Source of the DNA: Paenalcaligenes sp035301625
GTDB lineage: Bacteria > Pseudomonadota > Gammaproteobacteria > Burkholderiales > Burkholderiaceae_B
Assembly (NCBI GenBank): GCA_035301625.1
Contig: DATGTW010000054.1
Span: 1-32,276 of the forward strand
Reading direction: 5' to 3'
Length of the DNA: 32,276 nt
The position numbers and the translations under genes were made by a program. Position 1 is the stretch's first letter, and every line of letters begins with the position of its first letter. Below the pieces are notes generated by a model. The model was not told the origin of the DNA, made no database searches, and saw only the letters and a list, made by a program, of their open reading frames with translations. This document shows positions 13,989-22,868 of the stretch, piece after piece.

Positions 13989-16760
13989 ATGCAAAAACAA
14001 TATTCTCCTGTGGTCGAGACCCGCGGTTTGCTTCATCGTTACGGGGATACCTTGGCGCTCAATGAGGTATCTCTGGATCTGCCGCGTGGTGTTGTAACAG
14101 GGATTATTGGCCCGGACGGTGTGGGCAAGTCTACTCTTTTGGGCTTGATTGCAGGGGCGCGCAAAATACAACAGGGCGAGCTCCAAGTGCTAGATGTAGA
14201 TATGCGCGATAAAGCGACCCGAGAGGCGAATTGCGCACGTATCGCTTATATGCCGCAGGGGTTGGGTAGAAACCTATACCCCACTTTGTCGGTATTCGAG
14301 AATATTGATTTTTTTGCTCGTCTGTTTGGTCAAAACCGACAAGAACGTCATACCCGTATTAAAGAGCTATTAGCCAGCACAGGGATGAGTGAGTTTGCTG
14401 ACCGACCAGCACAAAAACTATCCGGCGGAATGAAGCAAAAACTGGGTCTGTGCTGCGCGCTTGTGCATGATCCGGATTTGTTAATCTTGGATGAGCCTAC
14501 CACTGGGGTTGACCCGTTAGCGCGCCGACAGTTTTGGGAGCTCATTGCCCGCATCGGATCGCGTCGTCCGCAAATGAGTGTGCTGGTCGCGACTGCCTAC
14601 ATGGACGAGGCCGCTGGCTTTGATTGGCTGGTCGCCATGGATGAAGGGCGAGTGTTAGCTACAGGCCGACCAAAAGATCTTTTGCAGCGGACCCAAAGCC
14701 CTACGTTGGAAACGGCTTTTTTACGTTTGCTGCCCGCAGAAAAAACGCGTGATCATCGCGAGGTATATATACCCCCTTTGCCGCCCAGTGACGAGGTGGT
14801 AATTGAATCTGAGGAGCTGACCAAGAAATTCGGTGATTTCACTGCTGTAGATGATGTTCATTTACAGGTCTACAAGGGTGAGATTTTTGGCTTTTTGGGT
14901 TCTAACGGCTGTGGCAAGTCGACCACTATGAAAATGCTCACTGGCCTGATTCCACCGTCTGCAGGTACGGCGACTTTATTGGGGCAGCCCATCGACGCCA
15001 GTAATTTGGCTACACGCCGCCGCGTCGGTTACATGTCGCAAAGCTTTTCACTGTATGGCGAGCTCTCAGTAGAACAAAACCTTTATCTGCATGCGCGGCT
15101 ATTTCACTTACCCATTCATGCACGCAAAGAAACGGTCGAAGCACTGGCCGATCGTTTCGAGCTACAAGAGGTGATGCATCAATTGCCAAATGACCTGCCA
15201 TTGGGTGTGCGCCAACGATTGCAATTGGCGGTGGCCGTGCTGCACGAGCCCGAGGTGTTGATATTAGATGAGCCTACCTCTGGGGTTGACCCCGTGGCTC
15301 GAGATAAATTTTGGGAGCTATTGGCTGACTTGTCTCGCCGAGACGGGGTGACCATATTTTTATCCACTCATTTTATGAATGAGGCCGAGCACTGTGACCG
15401 CATGTCGATGATGCATGCGGGGGTGGTTCTAGATACGGGCACCCCCCAAGAGCTAGTTCAAAAACGCGGTGCCCAGGATCTAGAAGAGGCTTTCATCGGC
15501 TACCTGGTCGAGGCTATGCAAAGTGGCGAGTTAGGTGTGGATGCGGCCGATGAAATAGATGCTACAGAGACCACCCAAGATAAGAATACAGATACCTTGG
15601 ACAGTGAGTCGATTGTGCGTATTCCTGAGCGCAAAAGATTTAGCTTGCAGCGTTTGCTTAGTTATAGCCTGCGTGAATCATTAGAGTTGCGCCGTGACCC
15701 TGTGCGCTTGATGATGGCGTTGTTGGGCAGCGTGTTGTTGATGTTGGTCATGGGCTATGGCATCAACATGGATGTAGAAGATTTACAGTACGCTGTATAT
15801 GATCTGGACCAATCTACTGTCAGCCAAAATTATAATTTGAATATCGCAGGCTCGGCCTATTTTAATGAGCAAGCCCCGATCCGCAGTTATGAAGATCTAC
15901 ATACGCGCATGCGGTCGGGTGAGCTCGCTTTGGTTGTCGAAATTCCACCTGGATTTGGCCGTGACTTAGCGCGTGGTGATCAGCCTGAGATAGCTATGTG
16001 GATCGATGGGGGGATGCCGCAACGAGCAGAGACTATCCAAAGCTACACGCAAGCAATTCATCAGCATATTTTAAATACTTGGCTGCAAGAAGACTACGGC
16101 GCGTGGCCGCGGAACCTGGCCGATATCGAGGTGCGCTTTCGTTATAATCCTGATTTACTCAGTTTGGTAGCCATGGTCCCAGCAGTTATTCCCATGTTGC
16201 TGATATTCATCCCGGCGATGCTGACTGCTTTGGGGGTGGTACGTGAAAAAGAATTGGGTTCCATACTTAATTTGTATACCACACCGGTAACCAAACTAGA
16301 GTTTTTGCTGGGTAAACAGCTGCCGTATATTGCCTTGGCCATGTTTAGTTTTGTGGCTCTGTTTTTGTTAGCGCTGTTCTTATTTAAAGTGCCCTTTACA
16401 GGGCGTTTTAGCACTTTGTTGTTGGGTACTTTTATTTATGTGATTGCCACAACTAGCGTTGGCTTGCTGGCATCAACCCTGACGAATAGTCAGGTAGCCG
16501 CGTTAGCCGGTACAGCTATGGGAACATTGATTCCTGCGATTCAATTTTCCGGCATGATGGATCCTGTTTCATCTTTGGAAGGGGTTGCTGCTTGGATAGG
16601 GCAAATTTATCCGACTACTCATTATCTGACGATTAGTCGCGGTACTTTTGCAAAAGCGCTTGACTGGGGTGCACTGAGTGATTCTTTCTATCCGCTGCTG
16701 ATCGCTGTGCCTGTGCTTACCCTTGCTTCGGTGATCTTTCTAAGAAAACAGGCGAAATAA
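13989..16760 (+). CDS. rbbA: RbbA-type double-ATPase / permease ABC exporter
   Basis: A 923-residue fusion of two ABC ATPase domains and an ABC-2 permease, the layout of E. coli RbbA/YhiH (about 911 residues). ATPase 1: Walker A GPDGVGKST (41-49), signature LSGG (144-147), Walker B LLILDEP (164-170). ATPase 2: Walker A GSNGCGKST (304-312), Walker B VLILDEP (423-429), switch His461. The halves differ: ATPase 1 has ATAYMDE where a switch His is expected, and ATPase 2 has LPLGV (403-407) in place of the LSGGQ signature. An acidic linker (about 515-545) leads to the permease, whose membrane helices cluster near 570-590 and 720-920. Six nt separate it from the fusion-protein stop and there is no clear ribosome-binding site, so coupled translation is likely. 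E. coli RbbA has been linked to ribosomes; whether that holds here is unknown. Confidence 0.93.
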   Translation: MQKQYSPVVETRGLLHRYGDTLALNEVSLDLPRGVVTGIIGPDGVGKSTLLGLIAGARKIQQGELQVLDVDMRDKATREANCARIAYMPQGLGRNLYPTLSVFENIDFFARLFGQNRQERHTRIKELLASTGMSEFADRPAQKLSGGMKQKLGLCCALVHDPDLLILDEPTTGVDPLARRQFWELIARIGSRRPQMSVLVATAYMDEAAGFDWLVAMDEGRVLATGRPKDLLQRTQSPTLETAFLRLLPAEKTRDHREVYIPPLPPSDEVVIESEELTKKFGDFTAVDDVHLQVYKGEIFGFLGSNGCGKSTTMKMLTGLIPPSAGTATLLGQPIDASNLATRRRVGYMSQSFSLYGELSVEQNLYLHARLFHLPIHARKETVEALADRFELQEVMHQLPNDLPLGVRQRLQLAVAVLHEPEVLILDEPTSGVDPVARDKFWELLADLSRRDGVTIFLSTHFMNEAEHCDRMSMMHAGVVLDTGTPQELVQKRGAQDLEEAFIGYLVEAMQSGELGVDAADEIDATETTQDKNTDTLDSESIVRIPERKRFSLQRLLSYSLRESLELRRDPVRLMMALLGSVLLMLVMGYGINMDVEDLQYAVYDLDQSTVSQNYNLNIAGSAYFNEQAPIRSYEDLHTRMRSGELALVVEIPPGFGRDLARGDQPEIAMWIDGGMPQRAETIQSYTQAIHQHILNTWLQEDYGAWPRNLADIEVRFRYNPDLLSLVAMVPAVIPMLLIFIPAMLTALGVVREKELGSILNLYTTPVTKLEFLLGKQLPYIALAMFSFVALFLLALFLFKVPFTGRFSTLLLGTFIYVIATTSVGLLASTLTNSQVAALAGTAMGTLIPAIQFSGMMDPVSSLEGVAAWIGQIYPTTHYLTISRGTFAKALDWGALSDSFYPLLIAVPVLTLASVIFLRKQAK

Positions 16761-16761
16761 A

Positions 16762-17949
16762 ATGAGCCAATCTCGTTCTTCAGGCCCATCCACAAAAGCC
16801 CAAGATATACAGGATACTTGGTGGCACCGCATGCAAACAGTCTTTCATCTGGGGATTAAAGAATTTAATAGCCTGGGTCGGGACATGGGTATGCTGATTT
16901 TGATTATTTTCATGTTTTCGGGGGTGATTTACTCGAATGCAAAACAACGTCCTGATGCGCTGAACAAAGCTGCCATCGCGGTCGTCGATGAAGATCGATC
17001 ACAGCTGTCAAAACGGTTGGTGGACTCTTTGCAAGAGCCTTTTTTCTTGCCCCCGCGATTAATTGATCGAGCAGAAATAGATGCGGGAATGGACGCAGGG
17101 CAAGATACTTTTGTGCTCAATTTTCCGCCGGGCTTTCAGCGGGATTTAGAGGCCGGGCGACAGCCTGCAGTGCAGTTAAACGTCGATGCGACACGACAAA
17201 GTCAAGCACTAGTAGGGGCTTCCTATATCCAAACCATTCTGGGTCAAGAAATTCAAAAACATCTCAGTCGTCAGATGGATAAACCTTTTTCCTTGGATGT
17301 GGTGCTGGTGCAGCATACTTTGTTTAACCCTAATGTTTATTCAGCCTGGTTTGGGGGCATTACGGGTTTGATCAATAACGTCACATTATTATCGATTATC
17401 TTGACGGGCGCGGCCCTCATTCGAGAGCGTGAGCACGGCACCATCGAGCATTTATTGGTCATGCCCATCACGCCTTTGCAAATCATGATATCCAAAGTGT
17501 GGCCTATGGCGGTTGTGGTGCTACTGGGCAGTTTTTTCGCGTTGCAGGTGATGATTCGGGGCTTAATCGGGGCGCAGTTAGGTGGCTCTACCGCCTTATT
17601 TATGTTGGGTGCCTTTGTATATTTATTCGCCACCACTTCAATTGGGATTTATATGGGCACCCTGGCACGCACGATGCCGCAGTTTGGATTGATGGCAATT
17701 TTGCTGTTATTACCTTTACAAATACTGTCTGGCTCGATTACGCCTCGTGAAAGCATGCCCGAGCTGGTACAGTGGATTATGTCAGCCACGCCTACCTTGC
17801 ATTTTGTTTCTTATGCGCAGGCGGTGTTGATACGAGGGGCTGATTTTACGATGATATGGCGTGATTTTGCCATTATGCTTGTTATTGGTTTGGTGTTCTT
17901 TGTGTTTGCCCATCGCCGATTGAGCCATACTATGGGCTCAATGGGCTAA
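16762..17949 (+). CDS. yhhJ: ABC-2 type permease (YhhJ-like)
   Basis: A 395-residue inner-membrane permease of the ABC-2 family. One membrane segment near the N-terminus (MGMLILIIFMFSGVIYSNA) is followed by a large periplasmic domain (AIAVVDEDRSQLSKRLVDSL, FVLNFPPGFQRDLEAGRQP). Five or so helices then run from about residue 195, with the family motif ALIREREHGTIEHLLVMPI at the cytoplasmic loop and LLLPLQILSGSITPRESMP near the end. It begins one base after the stop of the RbbA-type gene (TAA-A-ATG), so it is co-translated. It likely pairs with the permease half of that protein to form the exporter pore. Length and layout agree with E. coli YhhJ (about 375). Confidence 0.92.
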   Translation: MSQSRSSGPSTKAQDIQDTWWHRMQTVFHLGIKEFNSLGRDMGMLILIIFMFSGVIYSNAKQRPDALNKAAIAVVDEDRSQLSKRLVDSLQEPFFLPPRLIDRAEIDAGMDAGQDTFVLNFPPGFQRDLEAGRQPAVQLNVDATRQSQALVGASYIQTILGQEIQKHLSRQMDKPFSLDVVLVQHTLFNPNVYSAWFGGITGLINNVTLLSIILTGAALIREREHGTIEHLLVMPITPLQIMISKVWPMAVVVLLGSFFALQVMIRGLIGAQLGGSTALFMLGAFVYLFATTSIGIYMGTLARTMPQFGLMAILLLLPLQILSGSITPRESMPELVQWIMSATPTLHFVSYAQAVLIRGADFTMIWRDFAIMLVIGLVFFVFAHRRLSHTMGSMG

Positions 17950-17967
17950 ATCTGGGAGTTCTGTGTT

Positions 17968-20418
17968 ATGTCAACGAATCTTTTGCAACAGTTTGCGGAA
18001 TACTGGCAGGATGCGCAGCAGCGCGGTGCCCTATTTCTCGATATTTTACGCCAACGTGGGGATCAATTTATCGAGCATACCCGTGAGGGCAAGCCCCCAG
18101 TGCTGGTTTTTGAGCATGAATGCGTGCTCGATGGTCGTACCCTCGAGCAACCTGTAAATTATTCGTTGTTGCGTATATTGCCGTCCAAAGACCACCCGGT
18201 TGATCCTGATGCCAAGCCTTTTGTCATTATAGACCCGCGGGCAGGCCATGGCCCAGGGGTTGCTGGTTCTAAGTTATGCAGCGAAATAGGGGTGGTTACT
18301 GCAGCAGGGCATCCTTGCTATTTTATTACTTTTGGGCCTGAGCCTTGCGAGGATCAAACAATAGAGGCCGTTGTTAAGGCCGAGATGATTTTTCTGCAAA
18401 AGGTCGCTGAATTGCATCCCCCTAAGCGGGTGGGCAAGCCTTTTATTATTGGTAATTGCCAAGGCGGTTGGGCGGCAGCACTATTGGCGAGTGTGGCTCC
18501 AGATTTGGCAGGCCCCTTGCTGTTAGCGGGGGCGCCTTTGGCGTATTGGTCTGGGCGCGCCGGGCAAAACCCCATGCGTTACACAGGTGGTATGGTGGGC
18601 GGTGCCTGGCCCAGCTCTTTTATTAGTGATCTTCAGGGGGGCATCTTTGATGGTGCGTATCTGGTCGAAAACTTTGAGCAACTGGATCCCGCTAATACTT
18701 ATTGGAAAAAGCTCTACAACCTATATAGCAATGCCGATACCGAGACCGAACGGTTTTTGCAATTCGAGCGCTGGTGGACGGGCCATTTTTTGCTGACCCG
18801 TAAAGAAATAGACTGGATAGTACAAAAACTCTTTGTGGGTAATCATCTGTCCCGTGGCCTTTTACGTAATCCGGTCGGAGAGGGTTACGTCAATTTGCGC
18901 AATATTCGCAGTCCTATCATCGTGTTTGCTTCCGAAGGCGATAACATTACCCCGCCGCCGCAGGCGTTGAATTGGATTTTAGATCTTTACCAAGACGTCG
19001 AAGATATCCGCGAGCATGAACAGGTCATCGTGTATTGTTTGCATGAAAAAATTGGTCACCTGGGGATTTTTGTATCTTCTAGTGTGGCTTCTCGCGAGCA
19101 CGAAGCATTGGTGGGGGCATTAGATCTGATAGGTTTATTACCCCCTGGTTTATATGAGGCCAAAATCGAAGACCTGCATCCGCATATGCCGCACTCTGAA
19201 TGGATTCAGGGGCGCCATTTGGTTACTTTTGTGCCTCGTGAGCTAGATGATATTCGGGCGTTGGATGATGGGCGCAGTGATGAACAGGGCTTTGAGGTTG
19301 TCAATCGTATTTCCGAGGTTAATCAGCATGTGTATGATTTGGCTGTATCGCCTGTTGTACGCGCCCTCAGTACTGGTTTTAGTCCAAAATGGATGCGGGC
19401 AATGCATCCAAACCGCATGGAAAACTACCTATGGTCCAGCTTGAATCCCGTGGCGGTTTATACCAAAATGGCTGCGCGTACAGCGCGACAAGAGCGTGCT
19501 CCCGTTTCCGAGGACAATATTTTCTTGGCTTGGGAGCGCCTTATGGGGGATGCTTTGGTTAACGGTTTAGATGCCTATAAAGATATTCGCGATCAAACCA
19601 TCGAAGCAACCTTTCATGCTGTCTATGACAATCCATATTTGCGTGCACTGGTGGGTTTGGATGCGCCGTCTGAAACCGAGAAAATAGTGCAAAGTAACGA
19701 TTCAGCATTGCACACTGAATTACGTGAATTACGTCGTGAATTGGCTGCATTACAAATTGATCAAGGGGGGACTGTAGAGGCTTTTGCGCGTGTTTTAATC
19801 TACATGGCTGGTGAACGTACCTTTATTGATGAGCGGGCTTTTAATATGCTGCAAAACCTGGCAGCTCACGCTCGCCATCAATTACATTTGCCTAGCCAAG
19901 AAGAATTACGACCTATTATGCGTCGACAGTGGCGTATTGTGCGTGCGTATCCCGAGCAAGCCATAGATGCGTTGCCTATACTGGTCCAAAGTCATGCAGC
20001 CCGACAGTCAATTTGGGCGGCTGTGTCTAAAATTGCCGAGTTGCGTGATGTACTCAATATGGACGAGGGGGTTCATGCGCGTTTTGACCATGTTGCGCGC
20101 GTGATGGGTTTGACCAGTCAATGGTCACCTGGAGTCCGTGAATCGCATATCTGCCCCGAGGCAGTGCAGCTACCGAAACGAGCCACTAAAGCGGTTAATA
20201 CCCAGGCAGCGGCGCCCAAAGCAGCTACAAAATCAGTTACTAAAACGGCAAAGAAAGCAGCGAGTAAAGCTGGTAAAAAGGCCGCTAAGGCCGCTAAGGC
20301 CGCTAAGGCAACTAAGGCAACTAAGGCAACTAAAAAGAGGGCCACAAAAAGCGGCAAAAAGGCTGTCCAGAAAACAAGCGTAGCCAAGACAGCCCAGGCG
20401 GCGAAAAAAAGCACTTAA
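17968..20418 (+). CDS. DUF3141 PHA-synthase-like alpha/beta hydrolase with a histone-H1-like tail
   Basis: An 816-residue protein of the DUF3141 / poly-3-hydroxyalkanoate synthase-related family. The alpha/beta-hydrolase core shows VIIDPRAGHGPGVAGSK (87-102), a nucleophile elbow GNCQGG with Cys164, Asp325 in ASEGDNITPP and His364 in KIGHLG. Together these form a complete Cys-Asp-His triad as in PhaC. A helical middle region (about 390-740) follows. The last 75 or so residues are almost only Lys, Ala, Thr and Ser (KTAKKAASKAGKKAAKAAK...), like histone H1 and the DNA-binding tail of PhaF. GGGAG (17954-17958) precedes ATG 17968. It starts 18 nt after the permease gene, so it may share that operon. 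No signal peptide. The substrate is unknown; polymer or acyl-ester chemistry is a family-based guess. Confidence 0.88.
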   Translation: MSTNLLQQFAEYWQDAQQRGALFLDILRQRGDQFIEHTREGKPPVLVFEHECVLDGRTLEQPVNYSLLRILPSKDHPVDPDAKPFVIIDPRAGHGPGVAGSKLCSEIGVVTAAGHPCYFITFGPEPCEDQTIEAVVKAEMIFLQKVAELHPPKRVGKPFIIGNCQGGWAAALLASVAPDLAGPLLLAGAPLAYWSGRAGQNPMRYTGGMVGGAWPSSFISDLQGGIFDGAYLVENFEQLDPANTYWKKLYNLYSNADTETERFLQFERWWTGHFLLTRKEIDWIVQKLFVGNHLSRGLLRNPVGEGYVNLRNIRSPIIVFASEGDNITPPPQALNWILDLYQDVEDIREHEQVIVYCLHEKIGHLGIFVSSSVASREHEALVGALDLIGLLPPGLYEAKIEDLHPHMPHSEWIQGRHLVTFVPRELDDIRALDDGRSDEQGFEVVNRISEVNQHVYDLAVSPVVRALSTGFSPKWMRAMHPNRMENYLWSSLNPVAVYTKMAARTARQERAPVSEDNIFLAWERLMGDALVNGLDAYKDIRDQTIEATFHAVYDNPYLRALVGLDAPSETEKIVQSNDSALHTELRELRRELAALQIDQGGTVEAFARVLIYMAGERTFIDERAFNMLQNLAAHARHQLHLPSQEELRPIMRRQWRIVRAYPEQAIDALPILVQSHAARQSIWAAVSKIAELRDVLNMDEGVHARFDHVARVMGLTSQWSPGVRESHICPEAVQLPKRATKAVNTQAAAPKAATKSVTKTAKKAASKAGKKAAKAAKAAKATKATKATKKRATKSGKKAVQKTSVAKTAQAAKKST
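20281..20334 (+). repeat. 9-bp tandem repeat encoding the AAK/ATK tail
   Basis: Six perfect-phase 9-bp units: GCCGCTAAG three times (20281-20307), then GCAACTAAG twice and GCAACTAAA (20308-20334). Each encodes Ala-Ala-Lys or Ala-Thr-Lys in the H1-like tail of the DUF3141 protein. The two identical triplets point to recent unit duplication. Copy-number changes would stay in frame. Confidence 0.95.
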
Positions 20419-20474
20419 AAGTGGTCTCGTAATACTCGGGTAGGGGGCACTAATTGCTGTGAAAGGCTTTAGTT

Positions 20475-21533
20475 CTATGGGGTAGAGGTGGTCTTAAGTT
20501 TGGCCTCAGATGCCCACCGCTCTAGAGGTAATGGGGGATTGGGTTGATAAACACGCTGCATGACATGTTTAAGTTCACTATAGTCAGTAATTCCGGGCCA
20601 ACGATAAGGGGTAATATGCTGCCAGTGGTCTTCAGGATCGAGCTCGGCCACTGCAAATCGAAAACTGTTGTTGCCCGGGCCAACACCCATACGTAAATCT
20701 GTCACAACCAATACCCCATCAGTGGGGTCATAACGCAGCCAGCCACCACTAAACCATTCCAGCCGCTGCAGTAGCGCGTGATCCTGAACCCATTGTCCAT
20801 AATGACGCTGATGGGGTAAACAGAGCGCTTCTTTGGGGCCTGAGTCCAGCAGACTCACAATAATTTCACAGTCTTCGTCTGCTTTAGTGCGGACCACCAC
20901 GCGCCATAGCAAACTGTTCATAGGCATAGGTGTGCTAAAGACATCCATAATTTCATGTGTGGCCAGGATAGGATGCTCTTTAGCGCGATGCTCCGCCCAA
21001 AATTTGGCGCCCACCGTCCACCCCAGATAAGCAGTACTCAGAATTAAACCCCAGCCCATGAGTCGCTGTATGGTAGGTTTAGGTCGGAAAAATAGTCCTG
21101 CAAATGCACCTACACATAAAGGTAAGGTATAGAGGGGATCAATGATAAATATGCTGGACCACGAGGTGGGAATCACATTTGTAGGCCACCACAGTTGCGT
21201 CCCAAAGCTGGTAAAAGCATCCAATAAAGGATGCGTAATCAGGCACAACCATAAGGCTAAAAATAATCGGCGGGTACTATATTCTGTGTGGGGCCGCCAG
21301 AGCCGCCATAATACGGTGAGCACTATTGCAAAGGCCGTCAGCACAAATAAGGAATGAGTAAACCCACGATGATAGGTCATGCTGCTGATGGGATCAGCGT
21401 AGCGGACAAAGATATCTAAATCGGGCAAAGTAGCCAGTGCTGCCCCCAGAAACACTGATTTACGGCCCAAAAAACGATGCAGAGCCACACCGGTGATACT
21501 ACCGCCAAGAACTGCTTGGGTCAGAGAGTCCAT
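20475..21533 (-). CDS. YdjM-like membrane-bound putative metal-dependent hydrolase (DUF457 family)
   Basis: A 352-residue inner-membrane protein of the LexA-regulated YdjM/DUF457 family (metal-dependent hydrolase by annotation; no proven reaction). Conserved elements are the start MDSLTQAVLGGSITG, LPDLDIFVRYADP, YHRGFTHSLF and LITHPLLDAFTSFGTQLWWP, whose His and Asp residues are the likely metal ligands. Four or five membrane segments fill the first 190 residues. The C-terminal half is a soluble domain (HEIMDVFSTPMPMNSLLWRVVV, HWQHITPYRWPG). It is convergent with the DUF3141 gene across 56 nt in which I see no clear terminator. There is no ribosome-binding site before its ATG, and a promoter lies so close that the message may be leaderless. 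Confidence 0.88.
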   Translation of the reverse strand: MDSLTQAVLGGSITGVALHRFLGRKSVFLGAALATLPDLDIFVRYADPISSMTYHRGFTHSLFVLTAFAIVLTVLWRLWRPHTEYSTRRLFLALWLCLITHPLLDAFTSFGTQLWWPTNVIPTSWSSIFIIDPLYTLPLCVGAFAGLFFRPKPTIQRLMGWGLILSTAYLGWTVGAKFWAEHRAKEHPILATHEIMDVFSTPMPMNSLLWRVVVRTKADEDCEIIVSLLDSGPKEALCLPHQRHYGQWVQDHALLQRLEWFSGGWLRYDPTDGVLVVTDLRMGVGPGNNSFRFAVAELDPEDHWQHITPYRWPGITDYSELKHVMQRVYQPNPPLPLERWASEAKLKTTSTP

Positions 21534-21843
21534 GAAACTTGTATTGATAAAGTCTGTGAAAAGGGTAGGTCAAAGCAGGCTGAAATTTAAACAATTAAGC
21601 GTGATGTGTGCAAGCCTATTTCCACTGTATCTCGCTCTGGGGGAAAAGAAAACTTGTATCTGGCCACCTACAGTGCAGAACACCTGCAAAAAATGTGTTG
21701 TAGATCCCGCATAGTGATGCCTTTAAAAGAAAAATCGGCGTATGATCATCTTGATCAGGAACTTTGTGAGAAACCATGGCGAAACAGGGTTAGTTTTATC
21801 GTTCATATTGTTTCTATAGGTAGGCACTTGTAAGGTTTTGTAT
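21534..21843. other. 310-nt gap between the YdjM-like gene and trhO
   Basis: The left edge carries the minus-strand promoter listed separately. In the middle, TGATCA occurs twice, 3 nt apart (21743-21757), overlapping a TATGAT (21741-21746) that could be a -10 element for trhO but lacks a good -35. A 38-codon frame from ATG 21717 to 21833 has no ribosome-binding site and I do not call it a gene. Nothing else is recognised. Confidence 0.4.
21544..21573 (-). promoter_or_regulatory. Putative promoter for the YdjM-like gene
   Basis: Read on the minus strand, TTGACC (21573-21568) and TATCAA (21549-21544) are spaced by 18 nt. Only 10 nt separate the -10 from the ATG at 21533, so transcription would begin within a few bases of the start codon. 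Confidence 0.45.
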
Positions 21844-22860
21844 ATGTCGCGATATTTGATTGCAGCGCTTTATCACTTTGTAGCGCTGGATGATTATCAT
21901 GAAATGCAGGCAGCACTTCATGAGGTCTGCACGCAGCATTCCGTTATTGGCACATTATTATTGGCCCACGAAGGGATTAACGGCACCATTGCTGGTCCCG
22001 AACAAGGGGTCCGAGCCGTTTTGAACTACTTACGAGCTGATCCGCGCTTGGCAGAGCTACAACATAAAGAAGCCAAGAGCGCACGAGCCCCTTTTTATCG
22101 CCTAAAGGTGCGTCTTAAAAAGGAAATTGTCACATTGGGTGTTCCAGAGTTATCTACCGCCGAATGGGTCGGCGAGTATGTACCGCCGCAAAAGTGGAAT
22201 GCACTGATTAGCCGCCCTGACGTAGTAGTTGTTGATACACGCAATGATTATGAGGTAGGTATTGGGACTTTTAAGGGGGCCATTAACCCTCAAACAGACA
22301 GTTTTAGTGATTTTCCCCAGTGGGTAAAAGAGCAGCAAAAGCCAGGTGGTGTGCTCGAGGGCAAGCCACCTGTGGCAATGTTTTGCACAGGCGGCATTCG
22401 CTGCGAGAAATCCACCGCTTATTTGCGTACTCAGGGTTTTGATGAGGTCTACCATCTACAAGGGGGCGTTTTGCAATACCTTGAGGATATCCCGCAGGCG
22501 CTAAGTATGTGGGTGGGGGAATGCTTTGTTTTTGATGAGCGCGTGTCTGTGGGTCATGGGCTTGTACGAGGTGATTATGAGTTTTGCCGAGCATGCCGTA
22601 TGCCGGTCAGCCCGCAAGAGCGCCAAATGCCCCAATTTGAGGCTGGCATTTCTTGTCCTTACTGTCATGGTAGTCACAGCCCCGAGAGGCTCACTCGCTT
22701 ACGTGAGCGCGAACGACAAATGATTATTGCCAAACAACGCCAGATCGCCCATGTAGGGGCCGATTTGGATGCGTTAAAAGAAAAGAAACATAAGCAGCAG
22801 GCCAATGTTTTTGAGGCGCAGAATAACAAATCTGCTGCGGGGCTCAGTCCAGCGAGGTGA
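21844..22860 (+). CDS. trhO: tRNA uridine(34) hydroxylase TrhO (rhodanese-like)
   Basis: A 338-residue member of the TrhO/YceA family, which makes 5-hydroxyuridine at the wobble position 34 of some tRNAs using oxygen. The N-terminal acylphosphatase/ferredoxin-like domain has AHEGINGTIAGP (41-52) and APFYRLKVRLKKEIVTLG (82-99). The rhodanese domain has VVDTRNDYEVGIGTFKGAINP and the active-site loop CTGGIRCEKS with Cys181. A zinc-ribbon-like C-terminus follows (CRACRMPVSPQE, ISCPYCHGS). ATG 21844 is chosen because AAGG (21832-21835) lies 8 nt before it; a TTG two codons earlier is too close. Convergent with fabI, with only a hairpin between them. The identification is firm. Confidence 0.95.
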   Translation: MSRYLIAALYHFVALDDYHEMQAALHEVCTQHSVIGTLLLAHEGINGTIAGPEQGVRAVLNYLRADPRLAELQHKEAKSARAPFYRLKVRLKKEIVTLGVPELSTAEWVGEYVPPQKWNALISRPDVVVVDTRNDYEVGIGTFKGAINPQTDSFSDFPQWVKEQQKPGGVLEGKPPVAMFCTGGIRCEKSTAYLRTQGFDEVYHLQGGVLQYLEDIPQALSMWVGECFVFDERVSVGHGLVRGDYEFCRACRMPVSPQERQMPQFEAGISCPYCHGSHSPERLTRLRERERQMIIAKQRQIAHVGADLDALKEKKHKQQANVFEAQNNKSAAGLSPAR

Positions 22861-22868
22861 GTGCTAAA

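Noticed and set aside
20118..20414. Minus-strand open frame encoding a Leu/Ala/Val-rich membrane-like protein
   Set aside because: It is the mirror of the Lys/Ala repeat codons of the DUF3141 tail; the hydrophobic look follows from the repeat, and there is no ribosome-binding site.
21717..21833. 38-codon plus-strand frame (MPLKEKSAYDHLDQEL...) before trhO
   Set aside because: The residues look protein-like, but there is no ribosome-binding site and no family match; left as unassigned gap sequence.
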